Of a stretch of DNA of 64,000 nucleotides, positions 20,794-29,996 are shown in pieces. The position numbers and the translations under genes are program-made. Position 1 is the stretch's first letter. Every line of letters begins with the position of its first letter. This DNA comes from Nevskiaceae bacterium. Lineage in GTDB: Bacteria > Pseudomonadota > Gammaproteobacteria > Nevskiales > Nevskiaceae. The stretch lies in the NCBI GenBank assembly GCA_004297005.1, contig SCVA01000044.1, positions 1-64,000 of the forward strand. The letters run 5' to 3'. The notes beneath the pieces are model-generated. The model saw only the letters and a list, made by a program, of their open reading frames with translations, was not told where the DNA came from and ran no database searches.

Positions 20794-22121
20794 AACCGAC
20801 CCGCCCCAACGCCATGACCATCACCCTGCCCTACGCCCGCCATCGCGCCTGGCTGCTGGCCGCCGGCGCGGCACTGTTCAGCCTCTCGGCCCAGGCCGGC
20901 GAGCTGGAAGCGCTGCTGCGCGACAGCCTCGGCCACCCCGCCGCCAGCGCCGCCGCCGAGCGGGTGCTGGCCGCGAGCGAGCAGCTCGCCGCCGCGCGCA
21001 GCCAGTATCTCGGCGCCGGCGGCCTGGCCGCCGAAGCCAGCCGCTACGAAGACGCGCGCTTCATCGGCACGCTCTCGCCCAGCGCCCTGGCCAACCCGCC
21101 GTTCGCGCGCGACCAGCGCCGCTACGGCGCCTACTACAGCCTGCCCATCGACCTCAGCGGCGCGCTCGCCGCCAGCCGTCGCGCCAGCGCCTCCGAGCTG
21201 GAGGCGGCGCGGCTCGCCGAACGCCAGGTGCAGTTGCTGAAGCTGCACGACACCACCGGCGCCTACGTGCGCCTGCAGGCGCTACGGCGCCAGGGCGAGG
21301 TGCTGGCGGTGCAGCAGCGGCGCGTCGGGGAAACCGTGCAGCGGGTGCGCCAGCAGGTCCTGAGCGAGCAGTCCTCCAACGCCGAGCAGCGGCTCGCCGA
21401 GGCCGAGCTGGCGCGCCTGCAGTCCGACCAGGAGCGCCTGGCCGGCGCGCTGGCGAGCGCCGAGGCCGCGCTCGCCGAAGCCAGCGGCCGCAGCCTGCGA
21501 CCGCAAAGCGCCGACATCGCGATCCCGGCCTGGACCGCCGGCGAAGTACAGAACTCGCTGCCCGCCGCGCTGAGTAGCGCCGAGGCCGAGGCCGCCAGCG
21601 AACGCGCGCGCGCCGCCAAGCGGGCACTGTGGCCGCAGTTGCAGGCCGATGCCGACTACTTCCAGTTCGATGGCGGCGGCCACAGTCCGGACACTTGGAG
21701 CCTGGGCGCGAAACTGAGCCTGCCGCTGGACCCGGCGGCCCACCGGCGCGCCAGTGCCGCCGAGGCGCAGGCGCGCGCCGCCAGCCAGAACCAGCAGGCC
21801 GCCGTCCGCGGCGCCGCCCGCGATCTGCAGGCGCTGGCCGCCGCCTACCGCTCGGCGCGCGCCGACGTGCAGGCGCTGGATCAGGAGGTCGCGGCCCGCG
21901 AGGAAGTGGTGCGGGTGCAGTCGGCCCTGCAGAAGGTGGGCATGGCCTCGCTGGAAGACTACCTGCGCCAGCAGCGCGACCTGCTCGACGCCGAGGCCCG
22001 GCGCAGCCAGGCGCAGGAGCAGGCGGTGTCGGCCTGGTCGATGGCGCAACTGCTGCTGGGGACCAAGGTCGAGGACTACATCCAGGCCTTGAACATCGGC
22101 GCCGCGACCGCCGCGCCCTAG
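20790..22121 (+). CDS. TolC-family outer membrane efflux protein
   Basis: Signal peptide, long Ala/Glu-rich helical repeats, KVGMASLEDYLRQQRDLLDAE. Confidence 0.87.
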   Translation: MKPTRPNAMTITLPYARHRAWLLAAGAALFSLSAQAGELEALLRDSLGHPAASAAAERVLAASEQLAAARSQYLGAGGLAAEASRYEDARFIGTLSPSALANPPFARDQRRYGAYYSLPIDLSGALAASRRASASELEAARLAERQVQLLKLHDTTGAYVRLQALRRQGEVLAVQQRRVGETVQRVRQQVLSEQSSNAEQRLAEAELARLQSDQERLAGALASAEAALAEASGRSLRPQSADIAIPAWTAGEVQNSLPAALSSAEAEAASERARAAKRALWPQLQADADYFQFDGGGHSPDTWSLGAKLSLPLDPAAHRRASAAEAQARAASQNQQAAVRGAARDLQALAAAYRSARADVQALDQEVAAREEVVRVQSALQKVGMASLEDYLRQQRDLLDAEARRSQAQEQAVSAWSMAQLLLGTKVEDYIQALNIGAATAAP

Positions 22122-22146
22122 GAGCGCCCCGAAAAACACCCCTGGG

Positions 22147-22186
22147 AACGCCCCCATCCCGGCCTTCCCCCGCCAGCGGGGGAAGG
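22147..22186. repeat. Intergenic palindromic repeat, copy 1 (likely bidirectional terminator)
   Basis: AACGCCCCCATCCCGGCCTTCCCCCGCCAGCGGGGGAAGG; near-identical to 59883-59922. Confidence 0.8.
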
Positions 22187-22199
22187 AGCCACGCCCAGC

Positions 22200-23396
22200 T
22201 CAGCCGCCGGCACCGCCGGCCTGACTGCGGCGCAGGCGCAGCAGCGCCAGGAAGGAGGCGAACATGCCGATGCCGGTGATCCACAGCGCGTGCTCGCCCA
22301 AGCGCTCCAGCAGCAGGCCGAACAGCACCGGCGTCACCGCCTGCACCACCCGCGAGGGCGCTTCCAGCCAGCCGGCGCGCTGACCGAAACCCTGGGCGCC
22401 GAACAAGGCCAGCGGCAGCGTGCCCTTGACGATGGTCATCAGCCCGACGCCGGCGCCGTGCAGGGCGGTGAACAGCACCGCCGCCGGCGCGCCCACCAGG
22501 GTCAGCAGCAGCACACCCAGCGGATGCAGCACCAGAGCGATGCGCGCCGAATAGAGCGGATGCCAGCGGCTGAACACGCCGACCTCCATCACCCGCCCGG
22601 CCACCTGGCTGATGCCGACCAGGGAAGCGGCGAACACCGCCGCGGTCTTGCTCGCCCCCGAGGCTTCCAGCACCCGCGGCAGATGCGCGGCCAGCGCCGC
22701 AAAGGTGAAGCCGCTGACCGCGAACACCGTCGCCAGCAGCCAGAGCACACCGCGCGAAGGTCCATGCAGCGGCGCGGCGACGCCCTCGCCGGCCACCGGC
22801 GCCGGCGCCGCTTGCGGCGGCCGCTGCTCGTCGCGTGGAATCAGCCGGGCGTGGATGCCCAGGCCGACGGTGAGATGCAGGGCCGCCCAGAGCACGCAGG
22901 CCCAGCGCCAGCCGGCGGCCTGCTCGACGAAGGCGGTCAGCGGCCAGCTCACCGAGCTGGCGAAGCCGGCGATCAGGGTGACGCCGACGATGCGCGGTCG
23001 CGCCGCGCTGCCGAACAGCCGCACCAGGGTGGCGAAGGCGGCGTCGTAGAGGCCCATGGGCATGGCCGCGCCGATCAGCAGCCAGCCGAGCAGCAGTTGC
23101 GCCGGATGCTGCGCGGTCGCCAGCAGCAGGTGCGCGGCGGCGAACACCCCGTTGGAGGCCATCAGCACCCGCCGGCCGCCGCGCTGATCGACCCAGCGGC
23201 CGACCAGCGGCCCCAGCGCCGCCGCCACCACCAGGGCCGCCGAGAACATCGCATAGACCCAGACGTTGGCGAGACCAAACTGCCGCGCCATCGGCACCGC
23301 CAGGATCGCCAGCAGGTAGTAGCTGGAGGCCCAGGCCAGCAACTGCGCGCTACCCAGGGCCAGGGTGGCGCGGCGCTCCAGGCTCAGCGCGGCCAC
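22200..23396 (-). CDS. MFS transporter
   Basis: 12 TM-like segments, GPLVGRWVDQRGGRRVLMASN motif. Confidence 0.87.
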   Translation of the reverse strand: MAALSLERRATLALGSAQLLAWASSYYLLAILAVPMARQFGLANVWVYAMFSAALVVAAALGPLVGRWVDQRGGRRVLMASNGVFAAAHLLLATAQHPAQLLLGWLLIGAAMPMGLYDAAFATLVRLFGSAARPRIVGVTLIAGFASSVSWPLTAFVEQAAGWRWACVLWAALHLTVGLGIHARLIPRDEQRPPQAAPAPVAGEGVAAPLHGPSRGVLWLLATVFAVSGFTFAALAAHLPRVLEASGASKTAAVFAASLVGISQVAGRVMEVGVFSRWHPLYSARIALVLHPLGVLLLTLVGAPAAVLFTALHGAGVGLMTIVKGTLPLALFGAQGFGQRAGWLEAPSRVVQAVTPVLFGLLLERLGEHALWITGIGMFASFLALLRLRRSQAGGAGG

Positions 23397-23502
23397 GGTA
23401 GTGCCAGTTGTGAGGACGGCTCAGGCGCGGGCAGACGCGGCGACGGCATGAAGGTGCTGGGCGACGAAAGGGCGCACAGGATACGCCCAGCCCCGCCGGG
23501 GC

Positions 23503-24801
23503 CTACTGCGCGCTGCTCCGGGCGGTGGTGAAGCTGAAGCTGTAAGGCCGCTCCAGCGCGAGACCGCGATAGTCCTTGACCTTGGGGGTGACCACCGCCG
23601 TGTAGCGGGCATTGGGCTTGAGCGCCTCGGCGAGCCGGAACTTGACCGTGTGCGCGTAGTCGCGCGACCAACTGCCCGGCTCGACCACGCCGCCGACCCG
23701 CCGGCCGTCGGGATCGAACAGGCAGATCGCGCCCGGCTGTTCGAGGCTGGCGGCATCCATGCTGGTGCTGAAGAACACGTGCAGCCAGCGGTGCTGGGTC
23801 CAGCCGTCGTGGGCCGGGTCCAGTTGCACGTCGAGCGCGCCGTGGCCGGGGTAGCTGCCGACCACGGTGGGCGCCAGCGGCTGCGCCGGGTCACCGGTGA
23901 GCAGATCCCAGAGCTGGCGGTACATGCCCGCCACCGCGTAGCCGCTCTGCACCACGCCACCCGGCGCGGTGTAGTAGTTGGCGGCGGCCCAGGGCATCTG
24001 CCGGCGCACCCGCACCTGCTCCACCAGCGCCGCCAGGCTCTCCGCCTGCACGGCGGCGCGCGACACCACCTGCGCCCGTTCGACCATCGCCACGGTCACG
24101 CCCTGCTCGGGCCGGTTGCGGGCGAAGACCTCGACCAGATCGCTGCTGGGCGGGAACACCAGGGTCGGCGCATCCAGCACCAGCTTGCGCTCGGCGATGT
24201 TGACCATGTCCATCGCGTATTCGATGGCGTTCATCGGCGTGGCGCCGAACAACTGCGTCAGCGCGTCCTTCAGCGGGCCGGGCAGGCTCAGCGGCAGTTG
24301 CGCGAGAAACACCGCCGGATTGGGGTCCTCGCCACGCCGGCGCACCTCGGGTTCGAACTGCGCGTCCCAGGTCTCGTCGGTGAGGCCGTGGGCGGCGTTG
24401 CCGAAGGCGTAGGCGATCAGGTGGCCGCAGCGGTCGCTGAGCGCGGCGAGATCGATGAGGCCGATGGCCGGACGCTTGACCAGCGCCGCCTTCACCTCGC
24501 CGCTGCAACCGGTCTCGCGCAGATAGGCCATGAACTGGATGCTGAAATCGCCCCAGTGCGCGCGCTCGGCCATCTCGCGGTCTTCCGGAAACGCGGCGCC
24601 GCTGCCGTAGCCGCCATCGGGATGGATGGCGCCAGCCAGCAGCGCCGGCCGGTGGGCGGTGAGGATGGATTTCAGCGGGCCGTCATCCAGCGCGTCGCGA
24701 CCGAAGTCGGCCATCGCCGCGTGGGTGGCCATGCCGGCGGCCTGCGCCCCGAACGAGGCCAGGGCGAGCAGCGCCGCAAGCAGTGGACGCGTCGGTTTCA
24801 T
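23503..24801 (-). CDS. Secreted phospholipase C-like (zinc-dependent PLC domain) protein
   Basis: Signal peptide; MATHAAMADFGRDAL...GAIHPDGGYG, RCGHLIAYAFGNAAHGLTDETWD; C-terminal Ig-like domain (YSFSFTT). Confidence 0.6.
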   Translation of the reverse strand: MKPTRPLLAALLALASFGAQAAGMATHAAMADFGRDALDDGPLKSILTAHRPALLAGAIHPDGGYGSGAAFPEDREMAERAHWGDFSIQFMAYLRETGCSGEVKAALVKRPAIGLIDLAALSDRCGHLIAYAFGNAAHGLTDETWDAQFEPEVRRRGEDPNPAVFLAQLPLSLPGPLKDALTQLFGATPMNAIEYAMDMVNIAERKLVLDAPTLVFPPSSDLVEVFARNRPEQGVTVAMVERAQVVSRAAVQAESLAALVEQVRVRRQMPWAAANYYTAPGGVVQSGYAVAGMYRQLWDLLTGDPAQPLAPTVVGSYPGHGALDVQLDPAHDGWTQHRWLHVFFSTSMDAASLEQPGAICLFDPDGRRVGGVVEPGSWSRDYAHTVKFRLAEALKPNARYTAVVTPKVKDYRGLALERPYSFSFTTARSSAQ

Positions 24802-25223
24802 GGGGCGGTTTCCTGGTTCTGGCAGCAGCCGGCTTCCAGCGCCTGGACGCGCGCCAGCTCGGCCTCAGCCGGCTCCAGCGCCAGCGGCGCGGGCGTCACC
24901 CGCACCTCGACGGCGGCCTCGACGCTGCCGCCGGCGCCGCTGCAGCGCAGTTGGTAGTGATGCAGTCCCAGCGGCGGAGTCAGCGACTCGCTGCCGGCGA
25001 TCAGGCGGCTGCCGCTCCAGTCGCCGCTGGCGACGCAGGTTTCGGCATCGGTGGCGCTCCAGCTCAGCACGGTGCTGCCGCCTTCGGCGACTTCGGTGGG
25101 CAGCGCCTGCAGTTGCAGAGTTGGAGCCGCGGGCGCCGACGAACCGCCATCTCCGGCACCGCAGGCCGCGAGCAGCAGTACCGCCAGCGCCGGCGGCAAG
25201 GGTTTGAGCGACTTCAGACTCAT
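24798..25223 (-). CDS. Ig-like-domain lipoprotein
   Basis: Lipobox VLLLAACGAG; VAEGGSTVLSWSATDAETCVASGDWSG. Confidence 0.65.
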   Translation of the reverse strand: MSLKSLKPLPPALAVLLLAACGAGDGGSSAPAAPTLQLQALPTEVAEGGSTVLSWSATDAETCVASGDWSGSRLIAGSESLTPPLGLHHYQLRCSGAGGSVEAAVEVRVTPAPLALEPAEAELARVQALEAGCCQNQETAP

Positions 25224-25278
25224 GGCCGGCAGTTTGCCGGCGCGCCGTTTCGGCCTGATGACGAACTCCGATGGCGAG

Positions 25279-25650
25279 TCAGTACTCGCCATCGAGGTAG
25301 TACCAATGCCCCTGCTCGCGCACAAAGCGGCTGCGCTCCTGCAGTCGCTGCGCCGAGCCCCCGCCCTCGCGGTAGCGCGCGACGAACTCGACCACCGCGT
25401 GCTCTTCGTCGGTTTGCAGATGTTGCTTGACGCTCAGGCCCAGCCATTTGACGCCGGTCTCCAGCGCGTACTGGGCGGGCCGCTTGGAGGGATGCCAACT
25501 GCTCAGCAGATAGTCGCGCAGGCCCAGGGCGTGGGCGGAATAGCGCGAGCGCATCAGCGCCTCGGCGCTGGCCGCCGGCGCGCCTTCGTGCAGGGGCTGG
25601 CAGCAGTCCGCGTAGGCGCGGCCGCTACCGCAGGGGCAGAGCACGCTCAT
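25279..25650 (-). CDS. YchJ family protein (SEC-C motif)
   Basis: CPCGSGRAYADCCQPLHEG; LMRSRYSAHALGLRDYLLSSWHPSKRP. Confidence 0.93.
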   Translation of the reverse strand: MSVLCPCGSGRAYADCCQPLHEGAPAASAEALMRSRYSAHALGLRDYLLSSWHPSKRPAQYALETGVKWLGLSVKQHLQTDEEHAVVEFVARYREGGGSAQRLQERSRFVREQGHWYYLDGEY

Positions 25651-26252
25651 GCCGGCGCGCGCTGCCAGATCAGGCAGCGGTTATTGGCCGGCATCGCCAC
25701 GTCGGCCCGCAGAACAAACCCCGCCTCGCGCGCCAGTGCGTCCACCGCCTCGAAGTCGCGGATGCCGCTGCGCGGATCGCGGGCCTTCAGCCAGGCGTCG
25801 AACTCGGCGTTGCTGGGCGCGGTGTAGGCACCGCCGTAGTTGAAGGGGCCGTAGACCGCCAGCTTGGCGCCGGGCGCGGTGAGCGCCGGCAGTCGGGCAA
25901 ACAGGGCCTGCACTGCTTGCCAACTCATGATGTGCAGGGTGTTGGCGCTGTACAGCGCGTCATAGGGGCCGGCAGGCCAATCGGCCTGCGCGACATCGAG
26001 AACCAGTGGCGCGAGCGTGTTGGCCAGCGCCGCCTCGTCCAGCCAGAGCCGCATGCCAGGCAGAGCCTCGGCGCGATCCGAGCACTGCCATTGCAGGCTC
26101 GGCAGCGCCGCCGCGAAGTGGACCGCATGCTGGCCGCTGCCGCTGCCGATCTCCAGCACCTGGCGACGGTCGGCGAAGTGCTCGCGCAGCACCGCCAGAA
26201 TCGGCTCGCGATTGCGCTCGCTGGCCGCCGAGTAAGGCCTCTCGAACTGCAT
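25647..26252 (-). CDS. DUF938 class I SAM-dependent methyltransferase
   Basis: AASERNREPILAVLREHFADRRQVLEIGSGSGQHAVHFA; ANTLHIMSWQAVQALF. Confidence 0.93.
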   Translation of the reverse strand: MQFERPYSAASERNREPILAVLREHFADRRQVLEIGSGSGQHAVHFAAALPSLQWQCSDRAEALPGMRLWLDEAALANTLAPLVLDVAQADWPAGPYDALYSANTLHIMSWQAVQALFARLPALTAPGAKLAVYGPFNYGGAYTAPSNAEFDAWLKARDPRSGIRDFEAVDALAREAGFVLRADVAMPANNRCLIWQRAPA

Positions 26253-26258
26253 GTCGCG

Positions 26259-26657
26259 CTACTGCAGGCGCAGGCCGGACAAGCCCTGGTAGACGCACAA
26301 GCCGCCGGTGACCAGCAGCAGCAGGAAGGTCAGCAGAGCTCCGTAGAAGCGACCGAACTTCCAGCTCGCGGTGAACGACAGCGCCAGCCCGTGCAGCAGC
26401 CGCGCCAGCAGCAGCGTCAGGCCCAGGGCGTGCAGCAGCAGGGTCGAGAACTTGCCCAGCTCCAGAAAGGCCATCAGCAGCAGGATCAGCGGCACGTACT
26501 CGGCGAAATTGCCGTGGCCACGGATGCGGCGCAGCAACTCGGTGTCGCCGCCATCGCCCAGGCTCACGCCACGGCCGCGTTGCTGCACCACCCGCAGGCT
26601 GAGCGCGAGGAACCAGAGGGCCAGGAGGCCGGCGTAGAGCGGGGTGACGAGCAGCAT
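26259..26657 (-). CDS. MAPEG family membrane protein
   Basis: LRRIRGHGNFAEYVPLILLLMAFLE motif. Confidence 0.92.
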   Translation of the reverse strand: MLLVTPLYAGLLALWFLALSLRVVQQRGRGVSLGDGGDTELLRRIRGHGNFAEYVPLILLLMAFLELGKFSTLLLHALGLTLLLARLLHGLALSFTASWKFGRFYGALLTFLLLLVTGGLCVYQGLSGLRLQ

Positions 26658-26667
26658 GGGAGGCTCC

Positions 26668-26695
26668 GGATTGCGGATTGCGGATTGCGGATTGC
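26668..26695. repeat. 4 x 7 bp tandem repeat (GGATTGC)
   Basis: GGATTGCGGATTGCGGATTGCGGATTGC read directly. Confidence 0.95.
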
Positions 26696-26781
26696 GGCAT
26701 TTCAGCACGTCGCCGCCGGCCTTGCTGGCTTTGGCGGCGGCCAGCGGTGAACATCCTAGGCAAGCCAGCCCGCCCTCTCCC

Positions 26782-27822
26782 ATGTCCGCCTATCCGCTGT
26801 TCGACGCTCACCCTCGACTCGCTGTCCTGCCGCGCGCCGGCATTTTTCATGAGGCGACACCGGTGCAACCCCTGCCCGGCTCCGACGGCGCCTGGATCAA
26901 GCGCGACGACCTCAGCAATGCCGAGTTCGGCGGCAACAAGATCCGCAAGCTCGACTTGCTGCTGGGCGAGGCCCAGGCGCAGCGCCGACGCTGCCTGCTC
27001 GCCTTCGGCTACAGCGGCTCCAACTTCGTCGCCGCCACCGCCTGGCATGGGCGCCGTCTGGGCCTGGATACCATCGGCCTGCTGCTGCCGCAGGCGGACG
27101 CGCCCTATGTGGCCGACAACCTCGCCACCTGCGCGGCCGCCGGCGCCGAGCTGGCCCTGGGGAATAGCAGCGCCGCGCTGGTGAGCCAGGCGCTGGCGCG
27201 TAGCCTGCGCCGGCTGGCGATGCAGGGGCGCTGGCCCTACTGGATGCCGCCGGGCGGCTCGACGCCGCTGGGCGCGCTGGGCTTCGTCAACGCCGCCTAC
27301 GAGCTGCGCGAACAGATCGAGGCCGGGCTCTGCCCGGAGCCGGAGCGCATTACCGTCGCCTTCAGCAGCATGGGCACGGTCGCCGGCCTCGCCATCGGCC
27401 TGGCGCTGGCCGGCCTGCGCAGCCGGGTGGTGGCGGTGCAGGTGGTGAGCGAGCAGTTCGCCTCGCGCGCCAAGCTGGATCGCCTGATCGCCCAGACCCA
27501 GGCACTGCTGCGCCGGTACGACCCGGCGATTCCGGCGCGCGCCGCGCCGGTGGAGATCCGCACCGAGTTCTATGGCCAGGACTACGCCGTGCCCACCGCC
27601 GCGACCAGCGCTGCCATGCAGGCCTTCCAGAACGCCAGCGGCGCGCGCAGCGACAGCGCCTACAGCGGCAAGGCCCTGGCCGGCTACTACGCCGACCTTG
27701 CCCTTGGCCTGCCCGGCCCCAGCCTGTACTGGCACACCTTCAATGCCGAGCGGCTTCCGCCAGGGGTGCCTCCCCTGCCGCCGGAGCGCCTGGGCGACTA
27801 TCTGCTGCGTGCCGGTCGCTAA
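26782..27822 (+). CDS. PLP-dependent D-cysteine desulfhydrase/ACC deaminase family protein
   Basis: WIKRDDLSNAEFGGNKIRKLDLLLGEA; FGYSGSNFVAATA; GGSTPLGALGFVNAAYEL. Confidence 0.9.
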   Translation: MSAYPLFDAHPRLAVLPRAGIFHEATPVQPLPGSDGAWIKRDDLSNAEFGGNKIRKLDLLLGEAQAQRRRCLLAFGYSGSNFVAATAWHGRRLGLDTIGLLLPQADAPYVADNLATCAAAGAELALGNSSAALVSQALARSLRRLAMQGRWPYWMPPGGSTPLGALGFVNAAYELREQIEAGLCPEPERITVAFSSMGTVAGLAIGLALAGLRSRVVAVQVVSEQFASRAKLDRLIAQTQALLRRYDPAIPARAAPVEIRTEFYGQDYAVPTAATSAAMQAFQNASGARSDSAYSGKALAGYYADLALGLPGPSLYWHTFNAERLPPGVPPLPPERLGDYLLRAGR

Positions 27823-28628
27823 GCCGGCTTCACGAACAGCGATAGCACCGGCGGCGCCGGCCGGGGCAACAGAGCCTGCGTCACGGTCAGCGCATGGCAG
27901 CGGCGCAGGCCGGCGGCCTCGGCCAGGGCCTGCGCCCGAGTGGCCTCGTCCAGGCCCTGATTGACCATCAGCAGATGACCGCCGGGACGCAGGCAGTCAG
28001 CCAGATGCGCGAACAGCGCGCGCGGCCGCAGCACCGTCACCGGCAGTCCCCAGGCCAGTACCGTACCGGGAAGCAGGAAGGGATAGAAGCAACTGATGCC
28101 GTCGACCGGCTGCCGCCAGTCCATGACGTCCTGCACCAAGTAGCGGACGTGTGGCAGCTCTGCCAGGTAGTACTGCGTATAGTCGTGGCGGCTGTGGCCA
28201 TCGGCGTAGATGCGATAGCCCTCGATCTCGACGCCGACCAGACTCGCTGGCCGCAGGCTGGCCTGCAGCACCGGCGCGTACCAGAAGTGCTTGCTGCCGA
28301 CATCCAGCCAATCGCCCCCCTCGGGCCAGCCGACGCCGACCGCCGCACGCAGGCGGTCGAGTAGATCAAGGTAGAGGTAGTTCTCCAGGCTGTGTAGGCG
28401 GTGATAGCGCAGCTCGTAGCAGCAGCCATAGCGCGCGCGCAGTTGCTCGATGCGGGCAGCGACGGCGGACTCCAAACCGGAGAGCTCCCCGGCGGCGGTC
28501 TCGACATAGCCGGGCCGTCGCCAGCGCAGGCGACGTGACAGCGCGAAGCGCAGCGCCAGTGCCTGCGAACGCAGCCACTGTGCCGGCGTCAGCGCCGGCA
28601 GTTCGACGGAGGCCTCGGGGCTGCGCAA
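27819..28628 (-). CDS. Putative methyltransferase-like protein
   Basis: DWLDVGSKHFWYAPVLQASL...VGVEIEGYRIY; CLRPGGHLLMVNQG. Confidence 0.6.
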   Translation of the reverse strand: MRSPEASVELPALTPAQWLRSQALALRFALSRRLRWRRPGYVETAAGELSGLESAVAARIEQLRARYGCCYELRYHRLHSLENYLYLDLLDRLRAAVGVGWPEGGDWLDVGSKHFWYAPVLQASLRPASLVGVEIEGYRIYADGHSRHDYTQYYLAELPHVRYLVQDVMDWRQPVDGISCFYPFLLPGTVLAWGLPVTVLRPRALFAHLADCLRPGGHLLMVNQGLDEATRAQALAEAAGLRRCHALTVTQALLPRPAPPVLSLFVKPA

Positions 28629-28638
28629 CCGCGCCGAC

Positions 28639-29718
28639 TCAGACTTCGCCGACGTAGACGCCCAGACCGCGTGCAGTCTGGATCAGGGGATCGTCGGGAG
28701 ATACCGCGCGGGCGCCGACCGTGACCATCGACATCGGCACCTCGACCACGCCGCGATCCTGCCAGGCGACCATGCTGCCGTAACGGCCTTCGGCAACCAG
28801 CTCCACGGCGCGCACGCCAAAGGAGCTGGCAATGATGCGGTCGCGCGCCGAGGGCGTACCGCCACGCTGCACATGGCCGAGGATGGTGGCGCGGGTCTCG
28901 ACGCCGGTGCGGTGGGTGATCTCGTCCACCAGGTACTGGCCGATGCCGCCGTAACGTCCGGAAAGCAGATCGGTCACCGGCCGCCCCTGTTCGGTGCGCA
29001 CGCCCTCGGCGACCACCACCAGCGCATGGCTGCGGCCCTGCGCCAGCACTTCGCGGATGCGCCGCGCCAGACCGTCCAGGGTGTAGGGCAGCTCGGGAAT
29101 CAGGATGGCGTCGGCGCCGCCGGCGATGCCGCCGTTGAGCGCGATGTGGCCGGCGTCGCGGCCCATGGTCTCCAGCACCATCACCCGGTGATGACTGGCG
29201 GCGGTGGGCTGCAGGCGGTCGAGAGCATCCACCACCACGTTCACGGCGGTGGAGAAACCCACCGCGTACTCGGTGCCGTGCACATCGTTGTCGATGGTCT
29301 TGGGCACACCGACCATACCGATGCCGGCCACCGCGCAGAGCTGCGAGACGATGCGCATGGAACCGTCGCCGCCGATCACCACCAGCGCGTCTAGGCCCAG
29401 GCTACGCACGCCTTCGGCGAAGTCGCCGGAGCGGTCGACGAAACTGCCGTCGGGCATCGGGTAATGGAAGGGATCGCCGCGATTGGTAGTGCCCAGCACC
29501 GTGCCGCCCTCGCGCAGCAGGCGGCCGTCGCACATCTCGGCGTGCAGCTCGCGGTAGCGGATCGGTCTATCCATCAGGCCCAGGGTGCCGTCGAGGATGC
29601 CCAGCACACGAAACCCGTGCGCCTGCCGGGCATGCAGGGTCACCGCGCGGATCACCGCATTGAGGCCGGCGCAGTCGCCGCCACTGGTGAGCACGCCAAG
29701 GGTCTTGATCGGTTTCAT
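28639..29718 (-). CDS. ATP-dependent 6-phosphofructokinase
   Basis: LGVLTSGGDCAGLNAVIRAV; VVIGGDGSMRI; VPKTIDNDV; ETMGRDAGHIAL. Confidence 0.93.
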   Translation of the reverse strand: MKPIKTLGVLTSGGDCAGLNAVIRAVTLHARQAHGFRVLGILDGTLGLMDRPIRYRELHAEMCDGRLLREGGTVLGTTNRGDPFHYPMPDGSFVDRSGDFAEGVRSLGLDALVVIGGDGSMRIVSQLCAVAGIGMVGVPKTIDNDVHGTEYAVGFSTAVNVVVDALDRLQPTAASHHRVMVLETMGRDAGHIALNGGIAGGADAILIPELPYTLDGLARRIREVLAQGRSHALVVVAEGVRTEQGRPVTDLLSGRYGGIGQYLVDEITHRTGVETRATILGHVQRGGTPSARDRIIASSFGVRAVELVAEGRYGSMVAWQDRGVVEVPMSMVTVGARAVSPDDPLIQTARGLGVYVGEV

Positions 29719-29727
29719 GGGGGTTCT

Positions 29728-29996
29728 AGGGTGTGTTGACATATAAATGGTCGCTGCGTTGCTGACCAAAAAGCCGCCAGGCAAGGCGCGAGTCGACGCC
29801 AAGGCTGGAGCCTTGGCGAGGCTCGCAACGCCGCATGGCGGTTTTTTGGCCAGCAACCCTTCGGGGCGGGACTGTTTTGGGGCATTGCGGCGTCAGCCAG
29901 GGAGAAAAATAGAACCACTATTCCCCTCCCTGCCTTCCTGGCACTGCCCCAAAACAGCCTTCCGCCGCAGCGATCATTTATATGTCAACACACCCT
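29728..29996. mobile_element. MITE-like non-autonomous element (~269 bp) with 31 bp terminal inverted repeats
   Basis: Left AGGGTGTGTTGACATATAAATGGTCGCTGCG; right arm revcomp AGGGTGTGTTGACATATAAATGATCGCTGCG (1 mismatch); nested palindromes inside; no ORF of its own. Confidence 0.82.
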
